Source: Fimbriimonas sp.
Lineage (GTDB): Bacteria > Armatimonadota > Fimbriimonadia > Fimbriimonadales > Fimbriimonadaceae
DNA: 64,000 nucleotides
Direction of reading: 5' to 3'
NCBI GenBank assembly: GCA_029866005.1
Contig: JARXAE010000003.1
Coordinates: forward strand, 1 to 64,000
The notes below the pieces were generated by a model that searched no databases, was not told the DNA's origin, and saw only the letters and a list, made by a program, of their open reading frames with translations. Position 1 is the stretch's first letter. Each line of letters starts with the position of its first letter. Positions 25,297 through 32,870 of the stretch are shown one piece after another. The position numbers and the translations under genes are program-made.

Positions 25297-27201
25297 TCAT
25301 AGGACAACCACCCGATCGACGGCGAACATGAGGAACAAAATCGCGAGATACAGCATGCTGTAGTGGAATAGCCAGCTTGCCCGGGGGCGCTCTTCCCAGT
25401 TTTGCCAGAGCCGCCAGACGGCCCGGATTAAAAGGACATTAAGAATAATCGCTGAAACACCGTAGATCCAACCGACCTCCGGGAGCCACATCGGAATCAT
25501 CGTGGTGATGATGGTTGCGACGGTGTAGATGCCAATCTGGATGACGGTGACTCGATTGCCCTTGACCACTGGAAGCATCGGCACTCCGGCGGCTGCGTAG
25601 TCGTCCTTGATCAGGATTGCAAGGGCCCAGAAGTGGACCGGAGTCCATACGAAAATGATGGCAAAGAGGTAGAGCGCGAGGGGAGGAAGTTCGCCCGTGA
25701 TGGCGGCCCAGCCAACCAGCGGCGGGAACGCCCCTGCGGCGCCTCCGATCACGATGTTCTGCCAAGTGCGCCTCTTGAGGAGCATCGTGTAGATGACCAC
25801 ATAGAAGACTAGCCCACTCAGGCCCATTACTGCACTTAGCGGTGTAGCTACCACCCAAAGCGAGGTGAAGCTGATCACAGTAAGCGTGAACGCGAAGATC
25901 AGCGCATTGACGCTGGAAATGTTCTGAGTCACCGTAGGGCGCTTCGCGGTGCGCTTCATTGAGATGTCGATATCTCGGTCGATGACCATGTTAATCGCAT
26001 TCGCGGCACCGGCAATCATGTAGCCAGCGATGCTCACCACCGTGAAGATCGTGATGCCTGGCCAAGAACCTTGGGCGGCGATCATGCTTGTCATCGTGGT
26101 GAAGAGCAGGAGGCTAATGACTCGGGGCTTGGTGAGCGCGACGTAGGCCTTGATCAGGTCACGCCCCTTAAGTGGCTCGCTACTGTGCTCCGCCTCTGCG
26201 GGGGCGGGACGGGATTCTACCGGCTCGATTCCGACTCCTAGTGCGGCTGTGGCGAGAACGACGAGTGAAATCCAGTTCAGATCCGCCAGCACCAAATGGA
26301 TCATCTGCATGAAGATTGGCGCGCTCATGAAGATGTTGAGGAGCCCGACCCCCATTTGGAGAGCGAGAAGTCCGATCACGGTTCGGCAAGCGTTTTTGAC
26401 AAAGGGATCGGGGCGCAAGTGCTGGATCAGTCCGCACATCAGGAACATGAACAGGCCGATGGATGCGGATCCGATCGGATGGGCGATGGCGAGCTTGCTT
26501 GCCCAGAACGCCCCCGTCTGAAGCCTCTCGCTGAGACCTTCCACGTCGGGCCGCACCTGGTGACCGAAAGCGGAGATTGCACCACTGACACCAAGAAGGA
26601 ATGTCCCGAAGAAGCCTAATCCGAGCAGCCAACCGACGACGCCTTGATTCCGGAACTGGATTGGTCGGATGCCTGATGTACTGAGAGCTGCTCCGACATT
26701 GAATCCAAGAAGGAGGAATATGCTCACGACGTGCGCCATCATCCACATCGCTCGTTCGACGGTGTCTTTGTCCGTGACCAACCCTTTGACCACAAGATGT
26801 CGCCCAACCAGACCCTCAAAAAGGGTCATTACTAGAAAACCGACTGCCATCTTCTTTGCAGGGTGCCCCTTTGCAAAGTAGCGAAATGCCCAGACGACCA
26901 TGATGATGGCAAAGAGTCCGACGAGGGTTGTTGAAATCCGGTGCGTGGATTCTATTAGGGTGGCGAAAGAACCTTTAACAGGGTTCTTCTCACCTGTGCA
27001 GAGAGGCCAGTTTTCGCCACAGCCATCTCCGAGTCCGGCGGCGCGAAGGAAAACTCCGAAGCCAACCACCAGCAGGTTGTAGATCAGAACGATCCAGGCA
27101 AAGGTTGCAAAGCCGGAATTTGCCGGGATTGTCTCCCCGGAATAATCCGGAGATGTCATGTAGTTTCTGAAAACATTGAAACCTGACTCTCTGCTCTTCA
27201 T
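25297..27201 (-). CDS. Fused heme A synthase / heme O synthase (CtaA-CtaB)
   Basis: 634 residues from ATG 27201, chosen because GGAGAGGAA sits directly before it; an ATG four codons upstream is possible. The N-terminal half (about 25-320) is CtaA: eight TM helices, the ESTHR (ExxHR) motif and the paired Cys loop GDGCGENWPLC. The C-terminal half (about 350-634) is CtaB/UbiA prenyltransferase with NMVIDRDID and the second Asp motif IKDDYAAAG. Together they farnesylate heme B to heme O and oxidise heme O to heme A for the caa3 oxidase encoded next to it. It is separated from actA by 143 bp, so it has its own transcript or is the first gene of a longer one. Confidence 0.92.
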   Translation of the reverse strand: MKSRESGFNVFRNYMTSPDYSGETIPANSGFATFAWIVLIYNLLVVGFGVFLRAAGLGDGCGENWPLCTGEKNPVKGSFATLIESTHRISTTLVGLFAIIMVVWAFRYFAKGHPAKKMAVGFLVMTLFEGLVGRHLVVKGLVTDKDTVERAMWMMAHVVSIFLLLGFNVGAALSTSGIRPIQFRNQGVVGWLLGLGFFGTFLLGVSGAISAFGHQVRPDVEGLSERLQTGAFWASKLAIAHPIGSASIGLFMFLMCGLIQHLRPDPFVKNACRTVIGLLALQMGVGLLNIFMSAPIFMQMIHLVLADLNWISLVVLATAALGVGIEPVESRPAPAEAEHSSEPLKGRDLIKAYVALTKPRVISLLLFTTMTSMIAAQGSWPGITIFTVVSIAGYMIAGAANAINMVIDRDIDISMKRTAKRPTVTQNISSVNALIFAFTLTVISFTSLWVVATPLSAVMGLSGLVFYVVIYTMLLKRRTWQNIVIGGAAGAFPPLVGWAAITGELPPLALYLFAIIFVWTPVHFWALAILIKDDYAAAGVPMLPVVKGNRVTVIQIGIYTVATIITTMIPMWLPEVGWIYGVSAIILNVLLIRAVWRLWQNWEERPRASWLFHYSMLYLAILFLMFAVDRVVVL

Positions 27202-27210
27202 TTCCTCTCC
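27202..27210 (-). promoter_or_regulatory. Ribosome binding site of the ctaA-ctaB fusion
   Basis: GGAGAGGAA immediately before ATG 27201 decides this start over the ATG at 27213, which lacks any SD. Confidence 0.5.
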
Positions 27211-27294
27211 CATATATTTAACCCTACGAGGCGGGTGTTAGAGTCGGTAGCAACCCCCGGTTTGTCGTGAGATTCACCCACGCGATTCCCCTGG

Positions 27295-27300
27295 TACGCT
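27295..27300 (+). promoter_or_regulatory. Leaderless -10 (TACGCT) of the gene at 27307
   Basis: TACGCT, spacer TGATTG, GTG at 27307. It favours this GTG over the adjacent in-frame TTG at 27304. Confidence 0.5.
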
Positions 27301-27306
27301 TGATTG

Positions 27307-27876
27307 GTGACGAAGTCTGCAAAAGTTTCGCTTGGAATGATGGCGTTTGCTGGGGTCATGCTGATCTTCCCGATGCTCAATTTCGCCGGGTTGATCCGAA
27401 ACGAAAACTCGTCCCAGAGCGATCCTGAGTTCGTCAAGTCGATCGGCCCTGAAGTAGAAATTCCAGTTCCAACAAAACCGGGGATGAAGTCGATTACGTT
27501 TGTTCGCGGCGACAGCGGGAGCCAGGTGAGGTGCCTTCTGCCTGCTTCTGTTGTCGTTAAGGAAGACGGATTTGCTTATGCCTACAACGATGCAATCATT
27601 TCGGTCATTTGCGAAGGCAAGGGAGTTAAGGGGCAGGAGGTTGTCAAGCGGTTTGCGAACGACAAGACTCAGCCAGTGCGAACCAAGAACGGATTCAAGG
27701 GTGCGTATGAAGAGCGCAACATCGAAAAAACTTCTCGGCAAGATCGGATCTATTATTTGAGTAGCCCAGAGGTGAGCTACTCAATGATGATCGCTTGGCC
27801 TCGGGGCAATGCTGAGGCCAAGAAGGATGCGGAGGCGCTGGCTAGTTTGGTGGCGTATTCGATCGAACCTAACTGA
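27307..27876 (+). CDS. Membrane-anchored or exported protein of unknown function
   Basis: 189 residues. One N-terminal hydrophobic helix (about 8-28) acts as signal or anchor, followed by a polar domain with PEVEIPVPTKPGMKSITFVRGD and SPEVSYSMMIAWP. There are no catalytic motifs I recognise. The gene is divergent from the heme synthase fusion and converges on the isomerase gene, with the two coding ends overlapping by 8 bp. Link to heme or oxidase assembly is possible from position alone. Confidence 0.6.
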   Translation: MTKSAKVSLGMMAFAGVMLIFPMLNFAGLIRNENSSQSDPEFVKSIGPEVEIPVPTKPGMKSITFVRGDSGSQVRCLLPASVVVKEDGFAYAYNDAIISVICEGKGVKGQEVVKRFANDKTQPVRTKNGFKGAYEERNIEKTSRQDRIYYLSSPEVSYSMMIAWPRGNAEAKKDAEALASLVAYSIEPN

Positions 27877-28921
27877 TCTTGCCGAGCTCAGTTTTCAGAA
27901 TGTTGATTGAATCAATATTCTCGGGGTCGACCTGGTTCAGAGCGGCGAGATAAAGCGAAACAAAGTCCCCGAGATAGGTAAGGCTCAAGAGCTTTTCTAG
28001 GAGAGTTTCGCCGACGGCGGCGACGTGGCGGAAGGAGCAGAGGTCTTTGACGAGGTCTTCAGTGACTTCAGCGCGCTTCTTCATCTTCGCGCTTTCGTTG
28101 CCGTCTTCAAGAATGATTCCGACGTACTTGCCAACACCTTGCTCATCGGCCTTCACCCAGGCGAGGATCTCGTTGTGGTTTAGCTCAGGGAACTGGTTGA
28201 CGAAGATGTGGTTCTTCGAGTTCTCGTTGATCTGCCCCTTCCAGCGATTGGCGATGATTGCTTGCCAAGGGCCGAGGCCGTAGATGATTCCGAGGTTGCC
28301 GTGCAGATCTTTTGCCATATCCTTGGCGATTGGGTTCGAGCCCTCGATAGTCCATTCAGCACAGAGATTTTCGAGCAGATCAAACGCTTTGGCAAAGTCT
28401 TGGGCTGGCAGGAGTCCCATCTTGATCGTAGCTGCCAAGACCGGAATCAGCATAAAACCAAGGGCGGTTCGGGGAGGTTGTCCGCCAGGCACGGTGACGA
28501 CGGCGAATCCGTCGGCAAGCGCCATTTCCTTAAGCTTTCCGCCACTGGTGACACAAACAATCGTTGCTCCGGCAGCCTTTGCTTCAGCGTATGCAGAGAG
28601 GGTTTCCTCGGTGTTTCCGCTGTAGCTTGTCGCAAAAACCAGAGTTTTGGGACCGACATAGGATGGCAAATGGTAATCACGATTGACGATGAACGGCATG
28701 GAGCCGAATGCTTCGAACATTGCGCGAACGTAGTCTCCACCGACAGCTGAGCCACCTAAGCCAGTGAGCATCGCAAGATTGAAATCTCCCTTCGGAAACT
28801 CAACACCCTCGACCAATCCGAGTGCAGTGCGACACTGGTTCGGATACTCCTGGGTGAAGTGCCACATCCCTTTGGGATCTAGAGCGGTGACGGCGTCGCG
28901 GGAGTTCAGATCGATGGACAT
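27869..28921 (-). CDS. Bifunctional phosphoglucose/phosphomannose isomerase
   Basis: 350 residues with two SIS half-domains. The first contains LTGLGGSAVGGDYVRA (phosphate loop), the sugar-phosphate binding TSYSGNTEET, and the GGKLKEMAL helix. The second carries NQFPELNHNEILAW, whose Glu and His are the expected catalytic residues of the PGI/PMI family. It interconverts glucose 6-phosphate (or mannose 6-phosphate) and fructose 6-phosphate. The length matches the ~300-350 residue archaeal/bacterial dual-specificity family rather than classic PGI. Confidence 0.88.
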   Translation of the reverse strand: MSIDLNSRDAVTALDPKGMWHFTQEYPNQCRTALGLVEGVEFPKGDFNLAMLTGLGGSAVGGDYVRAMFEAFGSMPFIVNRDYHLPSYVGPKTLVFATSYSGNTEETLSAYAEAKAAGATIVCVTSGGKLKEMALADGFAVVTVPGGQPPRTALGFMLIPVLAATIKMGLLPAQDFAKAFDLLENLCAEWTIEGSNPIAKDMAKDLHGNLGIIYGLGPWQAIIANRWKGQINENSKNHIFVNQFPELNHNEILAWVKADEQGVGKYVGIILEDGNESAKMKKRAEVTEDLVKDLCSFRHVAAVGETLLEKLLSLTYLGDFVSLYLAALNQVDPENIDSINILKTELGKIS

Positions 28922-28928
28922 CGGCGCT

Positions 28929-28934
28929 AGTTTA
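28929..28934 (-). promoter_or_regulatory. -10 (TAAACT) of the isomerase gene
   Basis: TAAACT followed by the 7-nt spacer AGCGCCG and ATG at 28921. Confidence 0.45.
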
Positions 28935-28950
28935 CCGGTGACGTTGTTAA

Positions 28951-29121
28951 CTACTGCTGTTGCTGGGCAACCATTTGATCCGCCGGCTTGATTGACTTGG
29001 TGATCTGTGGTGCAAATGGGCGAACCTGGATTTTGGGGATCGGTGCAGGTTGGTGCAAAAGCTTGGAGCCGTCAGCCGTCGGAAAGGACAGTCTTGGTGA
29101 AGACGATTGTGACTTGATCAT
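28951..29121 (-). CDS. Possible small Pro/Gln-rich protein
   Basis: A 56-codon open frame from ATG 29121 to TAG at 28951, in an otherwise empty 288-bp gap upstream of the isomerase gene. Its sequence is Pro-, Lys- and Gln-rich and ends in four glutamines (MVAQQQQ), with alternating Ile/Pro segments (PAPIPKIQVRPF). It could be the end of a decayed gene, a small real protein, or chance. I see no SD and no exact TANNNT before the start, so support is weak. Confidence 0.25.
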   Translation of the reverse strand: MIKSQSSSPRLSFPTADGSKLLHQPAPIPKIQVRPFAPQITKSIKPADQMVAQQQQ

Positions 29122-29173
29122 CACTTACTAGCTACGTTGGAGGGCAACTGTCAACCATCTGGGACGGATTTCA

Positions 29174-29203
29174 TTAGACACTTTTGGGTATGTCTTGTAT
29201 GAT
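29174..29203 (+). promoter_or_regulatory. Promoter with -35 TTAGAC and -10 TATGAT, leaderless
   Basis: TTAGAC (29174-29179), 18-bp spacer, TATGAT (29198-29203), then TAAGTC and ATG at 29210. The usual 7-nt distance puts the transcription start on the A of the ATG. Confidence 0.6.
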
Positions 29204-29209
29204 TAAGTC

Positions 29210-31153
29210 ATGCTCGCGATGACTCTGGGACTGGTGATTCAGTCGACTCCGATCAATGTGGAGAGTCCGGGGATTCGGTTGGTGAATCTGATTCCGAAGC
29301 TGGCTTCGGAGGCTCGGGTGTCGTTGAGCGTGGTGCCTGCGTTGGAGAATGATGTTGTGGCGATTCGGACGATGGGGCGGCCTTGGGGAGAGGTGAAATC
29401 GAACCTGGCGAAGGTTTTGAATGCGACCTGGGAGGAGAAGGATGGGCGGTTCGTCCTGACTCAGACCCCGGAGCAGCAGGCGGCGGATTTGGCTGCTCGG
29501 TACGAGTGTATGAAGGCGAAGATTCAGAAGCTGAAGAAGGACTTAGAACCCTACTACGCTGAACAGGAGTGGACAGAACGAGAGTTTGCAACGTGGTTTT
29601 CCAGGAAGACGAAGAAGTTCGACTCGGAAACCAAAGGCGCGGCGCGCCTACCGGAGATCGTTTGGCGAAGGCGATCCGACCCAAACGGCCGATTGATTGC
29701 ACGCTTTTTCCACTCTTTGACCCCGTCGCAACTGACCGAGCACGGTCCGGATTGGGAGCAAAGGGTCTACTCAGACCTCAACTTGCCGTTGCATCAGAAG
29801 CTGAAACTGGGTACTGATTCGATGCTCGAGCAGTTTCACGTTGAGAGTGAAATGTTCCGCGCATTTGCTCAAAAGTATGTCGACTATTTTCCTCGCACTT
29901 CCGAGTCTCGAAGGTCGGGGCACTGGACAATGAGGCTCACTGAAGAATTCGATGGGAAGCTCTCGGTGGCTCTCTGGCTCCTTGACGCAAGCGGAGCATA
30001 TTTCGATGAGGTATCCGAATTCGGAGATTACGAAGACCCCTCCCACTATGAAGGGCTTACGGCAAAACCTGCACTTTCGAAGTTCGCCGAAGAACGGTTC
30101 CTTGTCACGGAAAATCTGCTAGCGGACTCCAGCGAGGCTCCGACCTCGGAGGAACGTAAGGCGTATGGTGTCGCGCTCAAACTCGTCCACGAGCTTTGTG
30201 ATGCACTCAAGCAATGCGAAACGCTTGATCCTTTAGCCTACTTGGGCGGTGATGATTGGCGGGTCTTTTCCCAAGAAAAAAGGGCGCCAATGATCTCTGT
30301 GCTTGCAGACGCAGCTCAAAACCTCGTCGTGATGCCAACCCATCCGAAAATGCCGACGGGATCATTTCGATCAGACTCGGGAGGCTGGATATTGGGCATG
30401 CAGCGAGATCCGTACTACGTACGAACACATCGTGTTCGTCGCGACCAACTTTCCAAACTCATGTCACAGCTTGCTGGGTACCCGTATCAGCCGACTGGTG
30501 AGATACAAGACATCGACAAGGAACTTTTGATCAAGTTCTCGAGCTGGAGATACCATCTTGCATGGATGCCGCCAGTGGATCAACTTGTAAGAAACATGGC
30601 AGGATATGCTTGGCCCAGCAGCCTTGGAGTACTCTACGCCACTTTGGACGAGGCCTCCAAAACCAAGTTATTGGCCGGGCAACCAATTGCAATTTCTCGA
30701 CAACCAGAGGAGGTGCGACGTGCTTACCGTGAGACGCTGTACCTTGGTGAGCGACTATCAGGCTTGGACGGCCGGCTGCCCGCAGTGGCGTTTCCGGCCA
30801 TCGATGACGGCATGCTGCTTTGGGCACAACTCGATCGCGAGGAGGGCTACTATCTTCGCTTTCCAAAAATCGAGGATAACGTAGTCGCGCCCCATCTGAA
30901 CTATGTTGACTTCGACGGACTTACTCGCACAATTTTTGGCCGAACAGCCGATAAGCGAATCGAGGTTGCGAAGGCAACTCGCACCCTTCTAAGACTCAAT
31001 CTACAGTTTCGGCGCATATCACCGGATTCCAACAAGATGGCAGATGAGTTCTATGCTTTTCCGAGGACCATCTCAAAACATATCCCGTATGATCAGCTTC
31101 CTCAGGCATTCAGAGAGAAAGTCGAAGAACGAGCTAAGATCCTTATCGATTAA
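29210..31153 (+). CDS. Large exported protein with N-terminal secretin/TonB short-domain-like region
   Basis: 647 residues. A short hydrophobic N-terminus (LAMTLGLVIQ) serves as a probable signal. Residues ~18-90 (GIRLVNLIPKLASEARVSLSVVP and GEVKSNLAKVLNATWEEKDGRFVL) follow the beta-alpha-beta pattern of STN-like domains. The rest is a long, mostly helical, charged region with a repeated Tyr/Trp-rich character, no TM helix and no catalytic motif I recognise. It stands alone, divergent from the isomerase gene and convergent with the PD40 gene. It may be a surface or envelope-associated protein. Confidence 0.6.
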   Translation: MLAMTLGLVIQSTPINVESPGIRLVNLIPKLASEARVSLSVVPALENDVVAIRTMGRPWGEVKSNLAKVLNATWEEKDGRFVLTQTPEQQAADLAARYECMKAKIQKLKKDLEPYYAEQEWTEREFATWFSRKTKKFDSETKGAARLPEIVWRRRSDPNGRLIARFFHSLTPSQLTEHGPDWEQRVYSDLNLPLHQKLKLGTDSMLEQFHVESEMFRAFAQKYVDYFPRTSESRRSGHWTMRLTEEFDGKLSVALWLLDASGAYFDEVSEFGDYEDPSHYEGLTAKPALSKFAEERFLVTENLLADSSEAPTSEERKAYGVALKLVHELCDALKQCETLDPLAYLGGDDWRVFSQEKRAPMISVLADAAQNLVVMPTHPKMPTGSFRSDSGGWILGMQRDPYYVRTHRVRRDQLSKLMSQLAGYPYQPTGEIQDIDKELLIKFSSWRYHLAWMPPVDQLVRNMAGYAWPSSLGVLYATLDEASKTKLLAGQPIAISRQPEEVRRAYRETLYLGERLSGLDGRLPAVAFPAIDDGMLLWAQLDREEGYYLRFPKIEDNVVAPHLNYVDFDGLTRTIFGRTADKRIEVAKATRTLLRLNLQFRRISPDSNKMADEFYAFPRTISKHIPYDQLPQAFREKVEERAKILID

Positions 31154-31159
31154 AGAAGC

Positions 31160-32263
31160 CTAATCTTTCCAGTCGGCGACGAAGATGTTCGTCTCTCCAG
31201 GCACCGACCCGTAGCGGTTGGAGGCGAAGACTACTTTTTTGCCGTCTCGGCTGAACATGGGGAAGCCGTCGAAGTCGGGGGTGGTGGTGACTCGTTCGAG
31301 CATGGAGCCATCGGTGTTGATGAGGAAAAGGTCGAATTCTCGGCCTTTGGGGTCGCCGGAGTTGCTGCAGAAGATGATCTGCTTTCCATTGGGGTGGAGG
31401 AACGGGGCGAAGGAGGCGGACTTGAGGGTCGTGATCTGCTGCTTGTTGTTGCCGTTGGCGTCCATCAGCCAGATTTCGAGTTTGGACGGGCGAACCATGT
31501 GCTCTTTGAGCAACGAGGTGTAGTCGGTGCGTTCTTCTTCGTTTTCGATGAGGTCGCGTCGCCAAACGATCTTCTTGCCGTCCCAGCTGACGAAGGGACC
31601 GCCATCGTAGCCTTGCTCGTTGGTGAGGCGCTTGATGTTCTTCCCTTTGAGGTCAGATCGGTAGACCTCGAGGTCGCCATCTTTATCGCTGGTGAAGGTG
31701 ATGTACTTGTTGTTTGGGTCAACGGTAGTTTCGGCGATGTAGCTGTTGCTGCTCAGGACGGTTTCGATCGCGCCGGTTTTGAGGTTTTTGCGGTAGAGGG
31801 CGAACTCGGGGTTGACCATCCAGACGTAGCCTTTGCTGCGGTCGAGCTTCTTCTGGGGACCTTCATTGGTGGCGAAGGTGCTGCTGAAGTAGATGTACTT
31901 GTTGTCCGGGGAGAGGTAGCTGCAGGTGCATCGACCCTTGCCGGTGGAGATCAGTTGCTTGCCGGAGCCGTCGGCGTTCATGAGAAAGATCTGTTCGTCG
32001 GGGAAGCCGGGCTGGAGGGATTGGTAGACGATGGTTTTGCCGTCTTTGCTCCAGTAAGCCTCGGCGTTTTGGCCACCGAAGGTGAGTTGGCGCACGTTGC
32101 TCAGATGCTTTTCGTCAGGGTTGCTGGCGACGGCTCGGGAGTCGGGCCATTCGGCCATGCTCTTAAACTGCTGATCCGCTTCGGCATTGTAGTGGGGAAG
32201 GAAGCGGTGATCGGATGGGATTTCCGGTTTAGCAAGAATTGCGAAAAGAGCGAGCGACAGCAT
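31160..32263 (-). CDS. Exported TolB-like PD40 beta-propeller protein
   Basis: 367 residues. An N-terminal signal (MLSLALFAILA) is followed by six or seven WD40-like PD40 repeats of the 'W/S-x-DGKxIxYxS' type: YWSKDGKTIVYQS, SPDNKYIYFSS, VDPNNKYITFTSD, VSWDGKKIVWRRD, LHPNGKQIIFCS, FSRDGKKVVFASN. The C-terminus ends in the propeller's closing strand (TNIFVADW). Such proteins act in the periplasm as scaffolds or carbohydrate/peptide binders. There is no peptidase domain, so it is not an S9 enzyme. TACTAT lies 6 nt before the ATG. Confidence 0.82.
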   Translation of the reverse strand: MLSLALFAILAKPEIPSDHRFLPHYNAEADQQFKSMAEWPDSRAVASNPDEKHLSNVRQLTFGGQNAEAYWSKDGKTIVYQSLQPGFPDEQIFLMNADGSGKQLISTGKGRCTCSYLSPDNKYIYFSSTFATNEGPQKKLDRSKGYVWMVNPEFALYRKNLKTGAIETVLSSNSYIAETTVDPNNKYITFTSDKDGDLEVYRSDLKGKNIKRLTNEQGYDGGPFVSWDGKKIVWRRDLIENEEERTDYTSLLKEHMVRPSKLEIWLMDANGNNKQQITTLKSASFAPFLHPNGKQIIFCSNSGDPKGREFDLFLINTDGSMLERVTTTPDFDGFPMFSRDGKKVVFASNRYGSVPGETNIFVADWKD

Positions 32264-32269
32264 AGATTT

Positions 32270-32275
32270 ATAGTA
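32270..32275 (-). promoter_or_regulatory. Leaderless -10 (TACTAT) of the PD40 gene
   Basis: TACTAT, spacer AAATCT, ATG at 32263. Confidence 0.55.
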
Positions 32276-32338
32276 AACCCATCGCTGACGCCGCTCTGCT
32301 CACCAAGAATGACGAAGGGTTTCTTGGGTGACGATTCT

Positions 32339-32806
32339 TTAGAGGCGGGAAAAGCCAGAGACTACAGTGTTTAGGATCGCTCCGAGGACGAATCCGATCA
32401 CTAGGCTAGCGATACAGAAGGTCATGATGGTTTGGCTCTTTGGGTGCCCTTTCCGCTGGGCGAGCGAGGCGTAGTAGATTCCGATTGAGCTGAAGATAAG
32501 AGGGCAGCACAGCAGTCCTAGAATTCCGAAGATGAGCGCCTTTTGATAGTCGCCATCACCACTGTCGGAAACGCCGTAGCCTGCTCGGGGATACTGCTGG
32601 TACGTCGGGGGTTGCGCATAGTCCGAACCGGGAGCGGGCGCGAAGACCATCCCTGGTACCTGGCTGGCGGCGAATCGGGCGCCCGTGGCGGCGTCTTCGA
32701 GCACGGTGGTGGGGAGGACTCGCCCTTGTTGAGCCCATTGGTTGAGGGTGACGACATCGCCGGGTCCGTATTTCTGGCCGTCGGCAGAGACGACGTAGTA
32801 GGTCAT
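32339..32806 (-). CDS. Membrane protein with GYF_2 domain and two TM helices
   Basis: 155 residues from ATG 32806; a TTG two codons upstream is less likely given TAAACT 6 nt before this ATG. Residues 2-50 (YYVVSADGQKYGPGDVVTLNQWAQQGRVLPTTVLED) match the GYF_2 fold, a small domain common in membrane proteins of this type. A Pro/Tyr linker (YAQPPTYQQYPRAGYG) leads to two TM helices (about 88-108 and 125-148), a DUF4190-like arrangement. The role is unknown; GYF domains usually bind Pro-rich peptides. Confidence 0.75.
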   Translation of the reverse strand: MTYYVVSADGQKYGPGDVVTLNQWAQQGRVLPTTVLEDAATGARFAASQVPGMVFAPAPGSDYAQPPTYQQYPRAGYGVSDSGDGDYQKALIFGILGLLCCPLIFSSIGIYYASLAQRKGHPKSQTIMTFCIASLVIGFVLGAILNTVVSGFSRL

Positions 32807-32812
32807 GCGCAA

Positions 32813-32818
32813 AGTTTA
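32813..32818 (-). promoter_or_regulatory. Leaderless -10 (TAAACT) of the GYF_2 gene
   Basis: TAAACT, spacer TTGCGC, ATG at 32806. The hexamer lies 4 bp past the terminator of the upstream porin gene. Confidence 0.55.
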
Positions 32819-32822
32819 CGCA

Positions 32823-32855
32823 AAATGACCCTTAGGCGTTGCCTAAGGGTCATTT
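32823..32855 (-). terminator. Intrinsic terminator of the SLH porin gene
   Basis: Perfect 15-bp inverted repeat (AAATGACCCTTAGGC, loop of 3) about 15 bp after the porin stop, with ATTTTG closing the downstream arm on the minus strand. Confidence 0.8.
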
Positions 32856-32870
32856 GAGAATCAGGTTCTT

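Noticed and set aside
31394-32374. 326-codon plus-strand frame antisense to the PD40 gene
   Set aside because: Val/Gly/Ala-rich mirror of the propeller repeats; the minus-strand PD40 motifs and leaderless promoter explain the region.
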